The notes under the pieces: model-generated | What the model was told of the DNA's origin: nothing | What the model saw: only the letters and a program-made list of their open reading frames with translations | Database searches by the model: none | Program-made: the position numbers and the translations under genes | Part shown: in pieces, positions 20,802 through 29,608 of the stretch | Layout: each line of letters begins with the position of its first letter | How positions within the stretch are numbered: the stretch's first letter is position 1 | Assembly (NCBI RefSeq): GCF_004345025.1 | Contig: NZ_CP037745.1 | Coordinates: forward strand, 3,162,001 to 3,226,000 | DNA length: 64,000 nucleotides | Direction: 5' to 3' | DNA from: Rheinheimera sp. D18 | Lineage (GTDB): Bacteria > Pseudomonadota > Gammaproteobacteria > Enterobacterales > Alteromonadaceae

Positions 20802-21569
20802 ATGTACAACTCAACAGACTTTACACTACATGGACAGGTTGCCGTAGTTACTGGCGCAGGTGCGGGTATTGGTCGCGCCATTGCTGAAACGTTTGCTGCA
20901 GCGGGCGCCGCGGTAATGGTTAGCGATCTTAAACAAGAAACAGCTAATGCTGTTGCAGAGCAGATTATCGCTAACGGCGGTAAAGCCGCCGCCATTGCTT
21001 GCGATATTACGAAAGAAGATGACTTATCTCGTTTAATTAATGAAACAGTTAGCCAACTAGGTAAGCTTACTATTCTGGTTAGCAATGCAGGTGGCGGCGG
21101 GCCTAAGCCATTTGATATGCCAATGGCTGACTTTAAGCGTGCATTTGATTTAAATGTGTTTTCTTTGTTTCGCTTAGCGCAACTTGCCGCACCAGAAATG
21201 GAAAAAGCAGGCGGTGGCTCAATCTTGGCCATTACCTCTATGGCGGGTGAAAATAAAAATGAACATATGGCGTCGTACGCCGCATCTAAGGCGGCAACAA
21301 ATCACCTTATTCGCAATATTGCGTTTGATCTTGGCCCGAAAAATATTCGCGTTAATGGCATTGCCCCAGGCGCAACCCGCACCACCGCGTTGCAATCTGT
21401 ACTTACGCCAGAAATTGAACAAAATATGCTGAAGAAAACTCCGATTCACCGACTCGGCGAACCGCAAGATATGGCCAACCCGGCATTATTTCTCTGCTCG
21501 CCTGCCGCCAGCTGGATCAGTGGTCAAATTCTTACCGTATCAGGTGGTGGTGTGCAAGAACTTGAGTAA
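20802..21569 (+). CDS. hdhA: 7-alpha-hydroxysteroid dehydrogenase-like SDR
   Basis: This 255-residue short-chain dehydrogenase matches E. coli HdhA in length and in many stretches. The Rossmann glycine motif is TGAGAGIGRA near residue 18, followed by VSNAGGGGPKPFDMPMADF near 92. The catalytic Ser-Tyr-Lys is seen in ITSMAGENK and YAASKAA, and the C-terminus is SGQILTVSGGGVQELE. The E. coli enzyme oxidises the 7-alpha-hydroxyl of bile acids with NAD. In an aquatic bacterium the true substrate may be another alcohol. A strong AGGAGGG ribosome-binding site supports this start. Confidence 0.88.
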   Translation: MYNSTDFTLHGQVAVVTGAGAGIGRAIAETFAAAGAAVMVSDLKQETANAVAEQIIANGGKAAAIACDITKEDDLSRLINETVSQLGKLTILVSNAGGGGPKPFDMPMADFKRAFDLNVFSLFRLAQLAAPEMEKAGGGSILAITSMAGENKNEHMASYAASKAATNHLIRNIAFDLGPKNIRVNGIAPGATRTTALQSVLTPEIEQNMLKKTPIHRLGEPQDMANPALFLCSPAASWISGQILTVSGGGVQELE

Positions 21570-21595
21570 TTTATGCTTTAGGCAAACCGCTAATT

Positions 21596-22582
21596 TTAGC
21601 TGCTGATTAATTCTGCCGCTATCTGATAGCTGGTTTGCCGCGCTATAGGGTTGTGCATCATACTAGTTAACATCAATTCGTCCGGATTATGCTGGGCAAT
21701 AAAATCGGCAATACCTTGTTTCACTAACGCTGCATCACCTACCACAGAGCATGCAAGCGCAGTATTTACATAGGCTTTTTCATGCGGCTGCCAAATGCTG
21801 TCCATGTTAGCCACAGGCGCCGGCAGTAAACCTGGAACACCGCGAGTGAGGTTAACAAACTGCTGCTGTACCGAACTAAACAAGCGTTTGGCTTCAGCCG
21901 TGGTGTCAGCGGCAAACACGTTCATTGCCAGCATAAGGTAGGGTTTATCTAACTGCGCTGATGGTTTAAATTGCTGACGATATAACGCGGCGGCTTGTGT
22001 CAGCATACCGGGTGCAAAATGCGAGGCGAAGGCATAGGGTAAACCAAGTTGAGCGGCCAATTGAGCGCCATACAAGCTGGAACCCAGTATCCACAACGGC
22101 ACATTTAACCCTTGCCCCGGCACGGCCTGCACTAGCTGATTCGGCTTAACCGGCGCAAAATACTGCTGCAACTCAGCGATATCAGCAGGAAACTGCGCTT
22201 CGGTTTCAGCCCGATTGCGGCGTAGCGCTCTAGCAGTAGCCTGATCACTGCCCGGTGCGCGGCCTAAACCTAAGTCAATACGGTTAGGATATAAGGTTGC
22301 TAACGTCCCGAACTGCTCGGCAATCACCAGTGGCGAATGGTTGGGCAGCATAATGCCGCCAGCACCTAAGCGAATGCGCGAAGTGGCAGCCGCTAAATGA
22401 CTGATAAGTAATGAGGTAGCCGCACTAGCAATACCCGGCATATTATGATGTTCGGCCAACCAGTAACGGTGGTAACCAAGCGACTCGGCAAGCTGAGCTA
22501 AGGCTTTGCTACTAGCAAAGCTATCAGCAACCGTGCTACCAACCGACACTGGCGCTAAATCTAAAATAGATAAAGGGATCAT
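21596..22582 (-). CDS. luciferase-like monooxygenase family (LLM, YhbW-type) oxidoreductase
   Basis: This 328-residue TIM-barrel flavin-dependent protein begins [17 protein letters not shown] and contains [43 protein letters not shown] and [10 protein letters not shown]. These are hallmarks of the YhbW/MsnO8 subgroup of LLM oxidoreductases. I chose the ATG at 22582 over one 30 bases upstream because it matches the conserved start. It is convergent with hdhA. The substrate is unknown. Confidence 0.85.
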   Translation of the reverse strand: MIPLSILDLAPVSVGSTVADSFASSKALAQLAESLGYHRYWLAEHHNMPGIASAATSLLISHLAAATSRIRLGAGGIMLPNHSPLVIAEQFGTLATLYPNRIDLGLGRAPGSDQATARALRRNRAETEAQFPADIAELQQYFAPVKPNQLVQAVPGQGLNVPLWILGSSLYGAQLAAQLGLPYAFASHFAPGMLTQAAALYRQQFKPSAQLDKPYLMLAMNVFAADTTAEAKRLFSSVQQQFVNLTRGVPGLLPAPVANMDSIWQPHEKAYVNTALACSVVGDAALVKQGIADFIAQHNPDELMLTSMMHNPIARQTSYQIAAELISS

Positions 22583-22690
22583 TAGGGCTCCGCTATGCTT
22601 TAAATACACCAATTACATATCAACTGGCATACAACTATGAAGTTGTGGGGCTTAACCACAGCGGTTTCAAGGCTTAGATAATTAGCAATA

Positions 22691-22715
22691 AAAAAAGCCC
22701 TTAATATAAGGGCTT
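22691..22715 (-). terminator. rho-independent terminator downstream of the RecD-like gene
   Basis: AAGCCCTTA and TAAGGGCTT form a 9-bp stem (22695-22715). Read on the minus strand it is followed by six T (22691-22696). It lies about 180 bases after the RecD-like helicase stop and probably ends that transcript. The rest of 22583-22894 shows no gene. Confidence 0.75.
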
Positions 22716-22894
22716 AGAGAGCATTCTTTACAAAAAGAATCTCAGGTGAAAACTATACTTTTGATCAAAATCATTATCTGCAACAAAAAAATGCAAACCA
22801 GGGGCAGTACAGTTGCGAAAACCTATGCATATTAAGACTTTAATCATACTGAACCCACTTATTATTTCACCTTTTTTAAAAGCATTTGTTTATT

Positions 22895-25108
22895 TTATCC
22901 CGTTTTTTGCTCTTTACAGTACATATTGCACTCACTTTTCAACATTTCTGCTAATGCAGTCCGTCTGGTATCAGTCGCCCCTTTTCTATCGACAGCGTAA
23001 ACGAAATCGATTTCTCTGCCAATGATATGAACCTTGCTTTCTGCTCGCGTAACAGCTGTATATAGCCAACTCCTGTCAAGTAACCAACCACGCTCCAAAA
23101 GGACAATAATGTTTTTAGCCTGAGAGCCCTGTGCCTTGTGCAGTGTTAGACAATAGGCAAGATCAAGGTACTCAAACAACTCCCAGTCAACGTTCAATGA
23201 ACGTTGGTATCCGTTCTCATCAAGATCGTCAAGTTCGATCGTGCAAGCAAATTCTTCGTTGGGACAAACCGCTGTTACAACCCCGAGCATTCCATTTTGA
23301 ACATCATCCGTATACCGGGTTAACGTGATGACAACCGGATCACCTTTTCTGAACGTGTAATTACCAGCATTCACAGGCATGTCGGTTAAATCCAACAATT
23401 CTCCATCTGGATTGACCGAAGCCTGTAGTTTTTCATTCATGGTTCGAACAGTTGTGTTAGTCGCCGCGATTATCATTGCGCTGTCATAATTTGTATAAGC
23501 GGCAACTGCATCTTCTATGAGATTATTCACTGGTTCCTGAAACAGTATGTCCCGTGTAGTCAGAGCGGCTGGCAGTTGTCCATTCCGGATATCTTGCGAG
23601 TATGCCGGAACCGAACTGGTTGCCGCCTGCCGTCGCACCACGTCAAGCTCTACATGATTTATCACGCCACTTTTGATGACATCATTCAGTACGAATCCCG
23701 CGTTGATTGGCGGTAACTGATGAGGGTCTCCAATTAAGATTATCCGTGTTCTATTTGAAAATAGCGTCACCAAGCGCCACATCGTGTAGGCATCCAGCAT
23801 GGATGCTTCATCAACCATAAGAACGCAGTTAGTGTCATTGATATGCTTTTCCTTTAGCAGTCGCGCTATTGTGCTTGTTTTGATACCAATAGATTGCTGG
23901 AATCTGCGAGCGGCCTTGCCAGAGAGGGCAACTGGATAAATGGTAAAGCCTAACCGTCGATAGACATCAACAATAATTCGGGTCGTTGTCGTTTTGCCAG
24001 TCCCAGCTCCGCCACTTAGCGCAAAAATGTGGCTTACTAACGCCATCCTGACTGCTTTCTCTTGGGCTTTTTCCAGCACCCAACCATCCGGAATGGCTGC
24101 GTTATAAGCATCCTCCAAATCTGCCAACCAATATCGTTTTATGGCGCTGAGTGAATGAAACCGTTTGGCTATTGTCCTTTCAAATATGTAGTTGCCGCTT
24201 ACAAAATAGTTATCGGCCTGTCTAGTGAACCCAATGATATCACCTGTGAGTTGACTCGCTTTCTCTGTGAGTTGATGGTCGTTATTAAGAAGCCTGCTTA
24301 CCGTCGGTTTAATATCTTCCCAACTAGCAACAGTGTGGCCCTTGTCAGCCCACTGTCTCAAAGCATATTCGACAATAGCCGTTAGCCTAATATCACTGCA
24401 TTCACTTATCTTAAAATGCTTTTGAGCAATCATGTCGACCTTTTGAAATCGCATACCTAATGAGAACAGGCGGTACGGATTTTCTTTCAAAAAGGTGAGC
24501 GCATCTTTATCCGCGAATCTGAATAGTTGCCGCTGAATAGGCTCTTCAATCTCCCATTCGACAAGCTGGGTGGAGTTCCTTAAGTTTCTGTAAGATTCAA
24601 ACCCCTTATACAAGTCCGATACAACCTCCTCCCTTATCAGAACTTTCTTGATCGCATCGAAGTTGGTTATTGTCTTATCATGCTTGTAAGGCGTATCTGG
24701 TTTCTCGCAAAGCATTGTAAATATGTCACTGCGAAATGCATCCCACAACAACTGAGCTTTGACTTTGCCTATGCCACGAAACTTTTTCTCTGCACTCAAA
24801 AATGCTACAAAACCCGAACCATTGTCAGGCATGACACATTTCAGTTTTGGCTCCATGAATCGCCACACGTTTACGTACACACCAGGACTAACCTCCTGTT
24901 GACGGACGGCATAATTTAATTCTTTGGTGATTGCCCATTGCTGGCCGACTTTAGGCTCGCAGTTTAGTTTGTTTTGAGTCGTAAGAATGATTATCCGGTG
25001 AGCACCGGCACGATGGTTCAAAAATACTGCCCCTAACTGAACATTGTCAGGACTGTATCTGTAGATCTGCGTTAATCTAACCAAAAAGGCATCATTGCTC
25101 ATTTCCAA
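22895..25108 (-). CDS. RecD2-like SF1B DNA helicase / AAA ATPase
   Basis: This 737-residue protein has helicase motifs in order: Walker A SGGAGTGKTTTTRII near residue 345, Walker B LMVDEASMLD near 430, IGDPHQLPPI near 458, GDPVVITLTRYTDD...NGMLGVV (a RecD2-like SH3 insertion) near 605, LTLHKAQGS near 670 and YTAVTRA near 695. A helix-hairpin-helix-like stretch FRGIGKVKAQLLWDAF lies near residue 110. It has no RecB/RecC neighbours. It overlaps the upstream coiled-coil gene by ten bases, so the pair is one operon. Its role in repair, mobile-element maintenance or defence is unresolved. Confidence 0.82.
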   Translation of the reverse strand: MEMSNDAFLVRLTQIYRYSPDNVQLGAVFLNHRAGAHRIIILTTQNKLNCEPKVGQQWAITKELNYAVRQQEVSPGVYVNVWRFMEPKLKCVMPDNGSGFVAFLSAEKKFRGIGKVKAQLLWDAFRSDIFTMLCEKPDTPYKHDKTITNFDAIKKVLIREEVVSDLYKGFESYRNLRNSTQLVEWEIEEPIQRQLFRFADKDALTFLKENPYRLFSLGMRFQKVDMIAQKHFKISECSDIRLTAIVEYALRQWADKGHTVASWEDIKPTVSRLLNNDHQLTEKASQLTGDIIGFTRQADNYFVSGNYIFERTIAKRFHSLSAIKRYWLADLEDAYNAAIPDGWVLEKAQEKAVRMALVSHIFALSGGAGTGKTTTTRIIVDVYRRLGFTIYPVALSGKAARRFQQSIGIKTSTIARLLKEKHINDTNCVLMVDEASMLDAYTMWRLVTLFSNRTRIILIGDPHQLPPINAGFVLNDVIKSGVINHVELDVVRRQAATSSVPAYSQDIRNGQLPAALTTRDILFQEPVNNLIEDAVAAYTNYDSAMIIAATNTTVRTMNEKLQASVNPDGELLDLTDMPVNAGNYTFRKGDPVVITLTRYTDDVQNGMLGVVTAVCPNEEFACTIELDDLDENGYQRSLNVDWELFEYLDLAYCLTLHKAQGSQAKNIIVLLERGWLLDRSWLYTAVTRAESKVHIIGREIDFVYAVDRKGATDTRRTALAEMLKSECNMYCKEQKTG

Positions 25109-25539
25109 AGACCCATTTCCTCTAGCACGTCCTTGAACTCAGACAGCTTTGCAACTTCAGCAGATAGTTTTGCATTTTCTGCCTGCAAACGCCGATTGGC
25201 ACGCTTTAAATCTCTGACCTTGGCAGAGTCTTTTATATCTTCATCATTTTCAGAGGGCAGGGTTACATCCACTTCTTCTTTTTTCAGTCGAGGGATTCTG
25301 TTGTGGTAAACACCCATCTGGGCCAACTCGAATTTCAGGTTCTCCAACATTTCGTGTAATAGTGGATTGCGTTTTGCTTTAAATGCATCTGAGCCAAAAC
25401 CTAACTCGTCAGCGATTTTTTTGGGGCTCAGTTTATCCGCATAAAAATAGTCTACCCAGTTTGGAGATTCTTTCGCTTTCATTTCAGCGATCCATCCTGC
25501 AAACAACTCCCGGTTCTTCTCTCCGGCCTCCTTAGACAT
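25099..25539 (-). CDS. coiled-coil protein of unknown function, partner of the RecD-like helicase
   Basis: This 146-residue hydrophilic protein has an N-terminal helical part that could be a DNA-binding fold (LSPKKIADELGFGSDAFKAKRNP reads like a helix-turn-helix). Its C-terminal leucine-rich coiled coil (KVRDLKRANRRLQAENAK onward) covers the last 50 residues. I chose the ATG at 25539 because GAGGAG sits seven bases ahead, although the adjacent ATG at 25542 is possible. It overlaps the RecD-like gene, suggesting a joint function. I do not recognise the family. A sequence-recognition or loading partner for the helicase is a guess. Confidence 0.65.
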   Translation of the reverse strand: MSKEAGEKNRELFAGWIAEMKAKESPNWVDYFYADKLSPKKIADELGFGSDAFKAKRNPLLHEMLENLKFELAQMGVYHNRIPRLKKEEVDVTLPSENDEDIKDSAKVRDLKRANRRLQAENAKLSAEVAKLSEFKDVLEEMGLWK

Positions 25540-25727
25540 CATCGCTCTCCTCAACAATAAGGTTGATCGTTGTTCGACTAATGTAATTACAAATTTAGTT
25601 CTTATAAAGTCCCGGTGTTTCTATCATGTATTTTTTAAAAACGGAATTTGATATTGTTACAAAACCGGATATTGGGAGAATTATGATGATTTGAGGTATG
25701 AATTATGGCAACTGCATATTAAGCTCT

Positions 25728-26027
25728 ATGGCTAAAGAGCGAGTCAAGAGTGGGATTATCGACCACGCACAGAATTTAGATAAGAAAAGCGCATATACCG
25801 TCGTTTTCGATGGTTCTGAATAGAGTGGTGAACCATTAGTGTTAAGTAGTTCTAGGCAGCCTTATGAGCCACGTATCTTCAAAAGCTTAGACGGGGCTTT
25901 AGCTGAGTTGCTGCGTATTGGCCTAAAAGAAGCATCAATCAAAATTACTGAAAACAGAGACTCAAAAATAAAATCAACCATAGCATCAACCCCACTTTCG
26001 GACTCTCAACACAAGGAAGCACAATGA
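25728..26027 (+). pseudogene. small hypothetical gene interrupted by an in-frame TAG
   Basis: An ATG at 25728 opens MAKERVKSGIIDHAQNLDKK and runs to a TAG at 25821-25823. The same frame continues without another stop to 26027, including LSSSRQPYEPRIFKSLDGA and LAELLRIGLKEASIKI. The total is 99 codons. One C-to-T change in a CAG codon would create this TAG. The tail could also be expressed alone from a GTG at 25839. The stop overlaps the ATG of the next gene (ATGA), so the two were co-translated. No family is recognised. Confidence 0.6.
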
Positions 26028-26374
26028 AAGCAGGCAAAGCAAGCATCATAATGGTTACATTAGTCGCTATAATTGCAGCACTATCCCTTATCGCCTACAA
26101 CACCATCACCATCTTTGTCATCCAACCCATCGGAGCGTTGCCAGAAGGCAGAACTATTATTATGCGAAAATTAGAAAACTCGCAATTTATTGATAGCGCT
26201 GATGCAATGTGTGAAAGAAGAGTCGGAAATGTCAACTTAATATGCAGAGCAGTGACACTAGGCTCGGTGATAAAGAATGAAGACGACATATTGATGAAAC
26301 TTCCCTATAGCGAGTTTTTGTATTTGCGCTCAACGGAAGGAGTAACCTATTCCAGCCCAAGCTCTAAAAAATAA
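26024..26374 (+). CDS. single-pass membrane protein of unknown function
   Basis: This 116-residue protein has one N-terminal hydrophobic segment (about residues 8-34), then a soluble part with two cysteines (near residues 66 and 77). It may be anchored in the inner membrane with the rest outside. Its ATG overlaps the stop of the interrupted upstream frame by four bases. I do not recognise the family. Small coupled pairs like this are common on plasmids and integrative elements. Confidence 0.55.
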   Translation: MKAGKASIIMVTLVAIIAALSLIAYNTITIFVIQPIGALPEGRTIIMRKLENSQFIDSADAMCERRVGNVNLICRAVTLGSVIKNEDDILMKLPYSEFLYLRSTEGVTYSSPSSKK

Positions 26375-26628
26375 AAGAAAGCAATATTAAAATACTTTAG
26401 TTTAGTGAACCGCTCGGCACTCAAGTGCCGAGATTGCTACGCCCAAGCTGCCATCTACATTACATTAAGATTAAGACAAAGCTTTGCTAAGCATATTATT
26501 AAAGACTTTAGTGGGGGCGTCGTGGGGGCAAGTCTGAGCTAGTAAAGTTAAATCCTTACATGTTCGGCGTCAACTATCATGGCCGGTCATCCTAATTGTC
26601 GCCGAACAGTTTTTACACAAAACAAGTT
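26375..26628. other. intergenic region with short hairpin and G-rich motif
   Basis: No gene is seen. CGGCACTCAAGTGCCG (about 26414-26429) is a self-complementary hairpin. A little further, GTGGGGGCGTCGTGGGGGCA (about 26511-26530) is a direct repeat of the kind often seen near integrase attachment regions, but no integrase lies here. Confidence 0.4.
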
Positions 26629-27999
26629 TTAGAAAATAGAAAACACCTGCTGCCTGTATTGTCCTGTCAACCGAAATGGTACCCAATTAGTAGCTGTATC
26701 CTTTTCAGTTTGTTTGGGACCATTAAAGTGCCAGTTACTATCTGAAATATTGATGTCTTGGAGCTTCGAGTCTTCCTTAGTTTCTGAATTCTTGAGATTT
26801 TGTGGCCCGGACTGCGGTGATGGTTTTTCTCTAAATCTGTCAAACTTAACAATTGCTTGTGGAACATCTTCCTTCAGCCTTATCGTGAAATCTGTTAGAG
26901 ATGGCTCAGCAAAAGTAATAAGATAGGCTTTTGCATTCCTTATTTCGGACATTAGTCTTAATATTCTCCCAAGCACTTGGCGGAAGAATAGTTCTGTACG
27001 CACAGTACTCAGGTGCGCACAGACCCTAAGCCTCGGAATATCAGTTCCTTCGCTCACCATTGAGACACTAATAATCCATTGGGTACTTGATGTTCTAAAA
27101 TTATCAATAATTTCTTGAGCATTAGCCTCTCTATAAGAGACTAAAACTGCTGATTGACCAAATTCATTGACTAGCAATGTTTTAATGCGTATAGCTGCAT
27201 CAACAGAGCTTGCAACAACTAATCCTCCTGCATCTGGGTGTTCATCTCTGACATGTGCTAATTTTTGTACGGCGACAGACAGGCTATATCGGAGCGCCTC
27301 TAAGTCATTGAGAATTCGGTGGTATTGAAGATCTGCTTCAATCATCGCCAAGGATAGCGAGTCGTAGCTTTTATGAGCGACAGCTAAGTTATCATTATCA
27401 ATCAATGTAATTTCAGGTAGTCTGCAGACATTATCGCGGATCGCCTCAGCAAGACCATAGACATAGTCAAGCTGGATAGTGAAATCAGGTTCGATGTAAC
27501 GCGCTAATGATATTGGCGCCTGATCTGTACGCCATGGAGTGCCTGTCATGGCTAAAATGTAACTGACGTTATCGCTAATAGTGGTCAATATTTCTCGTCC
27601 CCAAGAATTTGATAACTCGGTCTCTTGACCACCACAATGGTGAATTTCATCGAAAACAGCAAAAACCCGGCTACTTTGCAGAAATGACCAATCTGCGCCT
27701 TTACTAGTTGTAAGAAATTGATAGGTAAATACGCCCCCAACTGCACCCAGTTTTCCATGCATTGGCCGCCCTAATATTTTAGCAAAAGTTTGTTCCATAC
27801 TTTTTTGGACAGCAACGGAAGGGGCAAAGCAGACTACATAGTCGATCATATTTGCAGCAAACAGATAGTTTGCGACTATAGCAGCCATCACGGTTTTACC
27901 TGCTGCAGGCGTCGCCAGAGCCATAAAATGCTTCTTGCCTGATTTAAAGGATTTGAACGCTTGATTTGAACATTCATCTTGCCAGTAACGTAGTTTCAT
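26629..27999 (-). CDS. SF2 DEAD/DEAH-box helicase (ResIII/COG1061-like)
   Basis: This 456-residue protein begins MKLRYWQDECSNQAF, a Q-motif-like start. It has a Walker A variant TPAAGKTVMA near residue 30, motif II VFDEIHHCGG (DEIH) near 115, motif III MTGTPWRT near 151, and motifs V/VI SMVSEGTDIPRLR and FFRQVLGRILR near 310-345. This is the ResIII/UvrB-like helicase core used in restriction, repair and many mobile elements. The last 80 residues are low-complexity and polar. Its start overlaps the upstream gene by four bases. The first glycine of Walker A is replaced by alanine. Confidence 0.8.
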   Translation of the reverse strand: MKLRYWQDECSNQAFKSFKSGKKHFMALATPAAGKTVMAAIVANYLFAANMIDYVVCFAPSVAVQKSMEQTFAKILGRPMHGKLGAVGGVFTYQFLTTSKGADWSFLQSSRVFAVFDEIHHCGGQETELSNSWGREILTTISDNVSYILAMTGTPWRTDQAPISLARYIEPDFTIQLDYVYGLAEAIRDNVCRLPEITLIDNDNLAVAHKSYDSLSLAMIEADLQYHRILNDLEALRYSLSVAVQKLAHVRDEHPDAGGLVVASSVDAAIRIKTLLVNEFGQSAVLVSYREANAQEIIDNFRTSSTQWIISVSMVSEGTDIPRLRVCAHLSTVRTELFFRQVLGRILRLMSEIRNAKAYLITFAEPSLTDFTIRLKEDVPQAIVKFDRFREKPSPQSGPQNLKNSETKEDSKLQDINISDSNWHFNGPKQTEKDTATNWVPFRLTGQYRQQVFSIF

Positions 28000-28502
28000 C
28001 GATTCAGTCTATTCATAATGTTTTCAACAGCGCGGAGTCGACCGCGTAATTGGTATGCTCGCTCTTTGGCTGATTGATAATCCCGATTGAACTGTGCGCT
28101 TTGTTCTGGAAATTCATTTAAAACCTCCTGATATTCCTGGATCTCTGAGCTGGTCGTGGCTAATTCCGAGCTGTAAGCGTTTAGCCGTTTATTTAATGAC
28201 TCTAGAAAAACCATGGTTCCGGAATGCATAGAGCTTGTATGACTTTCCTCTGATATTTGAAGATATTGCTTTTGCATTAATGGAGTGATGACGTAAACAT
28301 TTTGTTTTGGATCTTTTGCCTTTACCAGGTCAAGCATTCCGCTCTTCTTAAGATTCCAAATATTTTTATAAAGTCCCTTATTAATATTCACGGAAGTGTC
28401 GGTTACTCCCTGAGCAGTATAGAGTTTTCGTAGTTCATCCAAAGTGAATGAATGCAGCTCATTTGCTTTGATGGTGTCGATAATAATGCTTTTAACTGAC
28501 AT
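27996..28502 (-). CDS. winged-helix/coiled-coil protein of unknown function, helicase partner
   Basis: This 168-residue protein has an N-terminal half that looks like a winged helix-turn-helix (MSVKSIIIDTIKANELHSFT, then IWNLKKSGMLDLVK). Its C-terminal half is a long coiled coil rich in Glu, Gln, Arg and Leu (from about residue 95). The gene overlaps the SF2 helicase start (ATGA) and is transcribed away from the XRE regulator at 28623. It may bring the helicase to DNA. The family is not recognised, and the coupling to the helicase is the main clue. Confidence 0.6.
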   Translation of the reverse strand: MSVKSIIIDTIKANELHSFTLDELRKLYTAQGVTDTSVNINKGLYKNIWNLKKSGMLDLVKAKDPKQNVYVITPLMQKQYLQISEESHTSSMHSGTMVFLESLNKRLNAYSSELATTSSEIQEYQEVLNEFPEQSAQFNRDYQSAKERAYQLRGRLRAVENIMNRLNR

Positions 28503-28622
28503 ACCGCTTGCTCCAAGTTTTGGATATCAAGGAATAGATAAATCCAAAGGATTCCTTAGTATAACGGAAGGTGAAAACCTAAGACAATCTTTGGATTAGA
28601 TATTTGATATGAATTTTCAGAC

Positions 28623-28943
28623 TTGGCACACGAATCATGTTTTCCCGCTAGGCTTAAAGCCGCCAGAAAGAAAAAGGCTATCAGTCAAACTGAGTTAGGC
28701 CGTCGTATTGGCCTAGATTCACCTTCAGCTAGTGCGCGAATGAATAACTATGAAAAAGGTCGTCATGAGCCAGATTTTAACATGGCCAAGAACATTGCCG
28801 ATCAACTAGCTGTCCCTGTTGCTTACCTTTATTGTGAATGTGATGAGATGGCAGAACTGATATTAGCTTTTCATAAACTTGCACCTGAACAGCGAAAGCA
28901 AATTTTATTTGATATTCTCGAACTCCAATCGAAATCTATTTAG
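28623..28943 (+). CDS. XRE-family helix-turn-helix regulator
   Basis: This 106-residue protein has a Cro/CI-type HTH at residues 9-65 (LKAARKKKAISQTELGRRIG, then YEKGRHEPDFNMAKNIADQL) and a short C-terminal helix pair. No ATG is in frame near the start. The TTG at 28623 gives the full domain and is my choice. It is divergent from the SF2 helicase operon, about 120 bases away, so it may control both itself and that operon. Confidence 0.78.
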   Translation: MAHESCFPARLKAARKKKAISQTELGRRIGLDSPSASARMNNYEKGRHEPDFNMAKNIADQLAVPVAYLYCECDEMAELILAFHKLAPEQRKQILFDILELQSKSI

Positions 28944-28983
28944 CACCAAGAAACTAACGCTTAAACATAGCCTTAAACACCTA

Positions 28984-29169
28984 TTAGTTAACTTTTGACT
29001 GCGTTAATCCAGCCTCTCCCAGCGATGATGAAGAGCTTGAATTACGCTGAGCTGATAACGATAGAGTGCTGTTGTACTCATTTAATAATCTGTTAAAAGC
29101 GTTATTTTTATAACGGTTTTGTCTGATATCAGTCTTGAGTCTTTGAATTTCAGCTGCTGGAATAGTTTA
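28984..29169 (-). pseudogene. 3' remnant of a gene homologous to the one at 63324-63707
   Basis: On the minus strand, this stretch encodes IPAAEIQRLKTDIRQNRYKN followed by NAFNRLLNEYNST. It closely matches the C-terminal 45 residues of the hypothetical protein at 63324-63707 (IPTEEIQKLKTAIRQKRYKN, then NDFNRLLNEYNST). It then diverges into a serine-rich tail. The 5' two thirds are gone, with a stop in frame just upstream. It marks old mobile DNA shared between the two ends of the island. Confidence 0.7.
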
Positions 29170-29608
29170 GTCAAGCTAGTAAAGCTCCTATGTCTCGATA
29201 TCTTTCAAGTAGACCAGATGACGAATTTCGTGAAAGATTTTCGTTTTTAGACCAGTTAATTAAGGATTTAGTGAATTAACTCTTTCCAACTGTCACCAAC
29301 AGAGTAGTTTGAGTGTAGTGGTACACTGAATTTAGCCACACGACTATAGATAATTTACTGGGTTTACGAGAAATCGAATGTCTGCAACTGCAAAAAATGC
29401 AAAGCAGAGATTTGCTTTTACGTTAAGGTCTGATTTGGACGACTGCTATTCGCTCAAAGCGAAGAGCGTCTGTGTGCCAAAAGCGGATATTCACTGAGAT
29501 TCGATTACAACGTCGCTTTTCACTTAAAGCTGACGTCCAGTATGACTGGTTAAATTGCCCTCATCACCATGTGTTTGAAGACGCCAAAGGATCCGTAATA
29601 AACTAAAA
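29170..29608. other. gene-poor stretch with a dispersed repeat
   Basis: No convincing gene. A 29-codon frame (29190-29279, ending FSFLDQLIKDLVN) follows the remnant above and may be another fragment. The second half holds a repeat also found near 34.4 kb. Confidence 0.4.
29399..29491. repeat. dispersed intergenic repeat, copy 1
   Basis: Starts GCAAAGCAGAGATT and ends GTGTGCCAAAAGCGGATATT. It aligns over its whole length, with scattered differences, to 34436-34530. Both copies contain CTGCWATTCGCTC followed by a short inverted segment, so they could fold. Nature unknown. Confidence 0.55.

Noticed and set aside
25099..25539. TnpC-like accessory protein of Tn554-type elements
   Set aside because: The coiled coil is similar in style, but no tyrosine recombinase pair is next to it.
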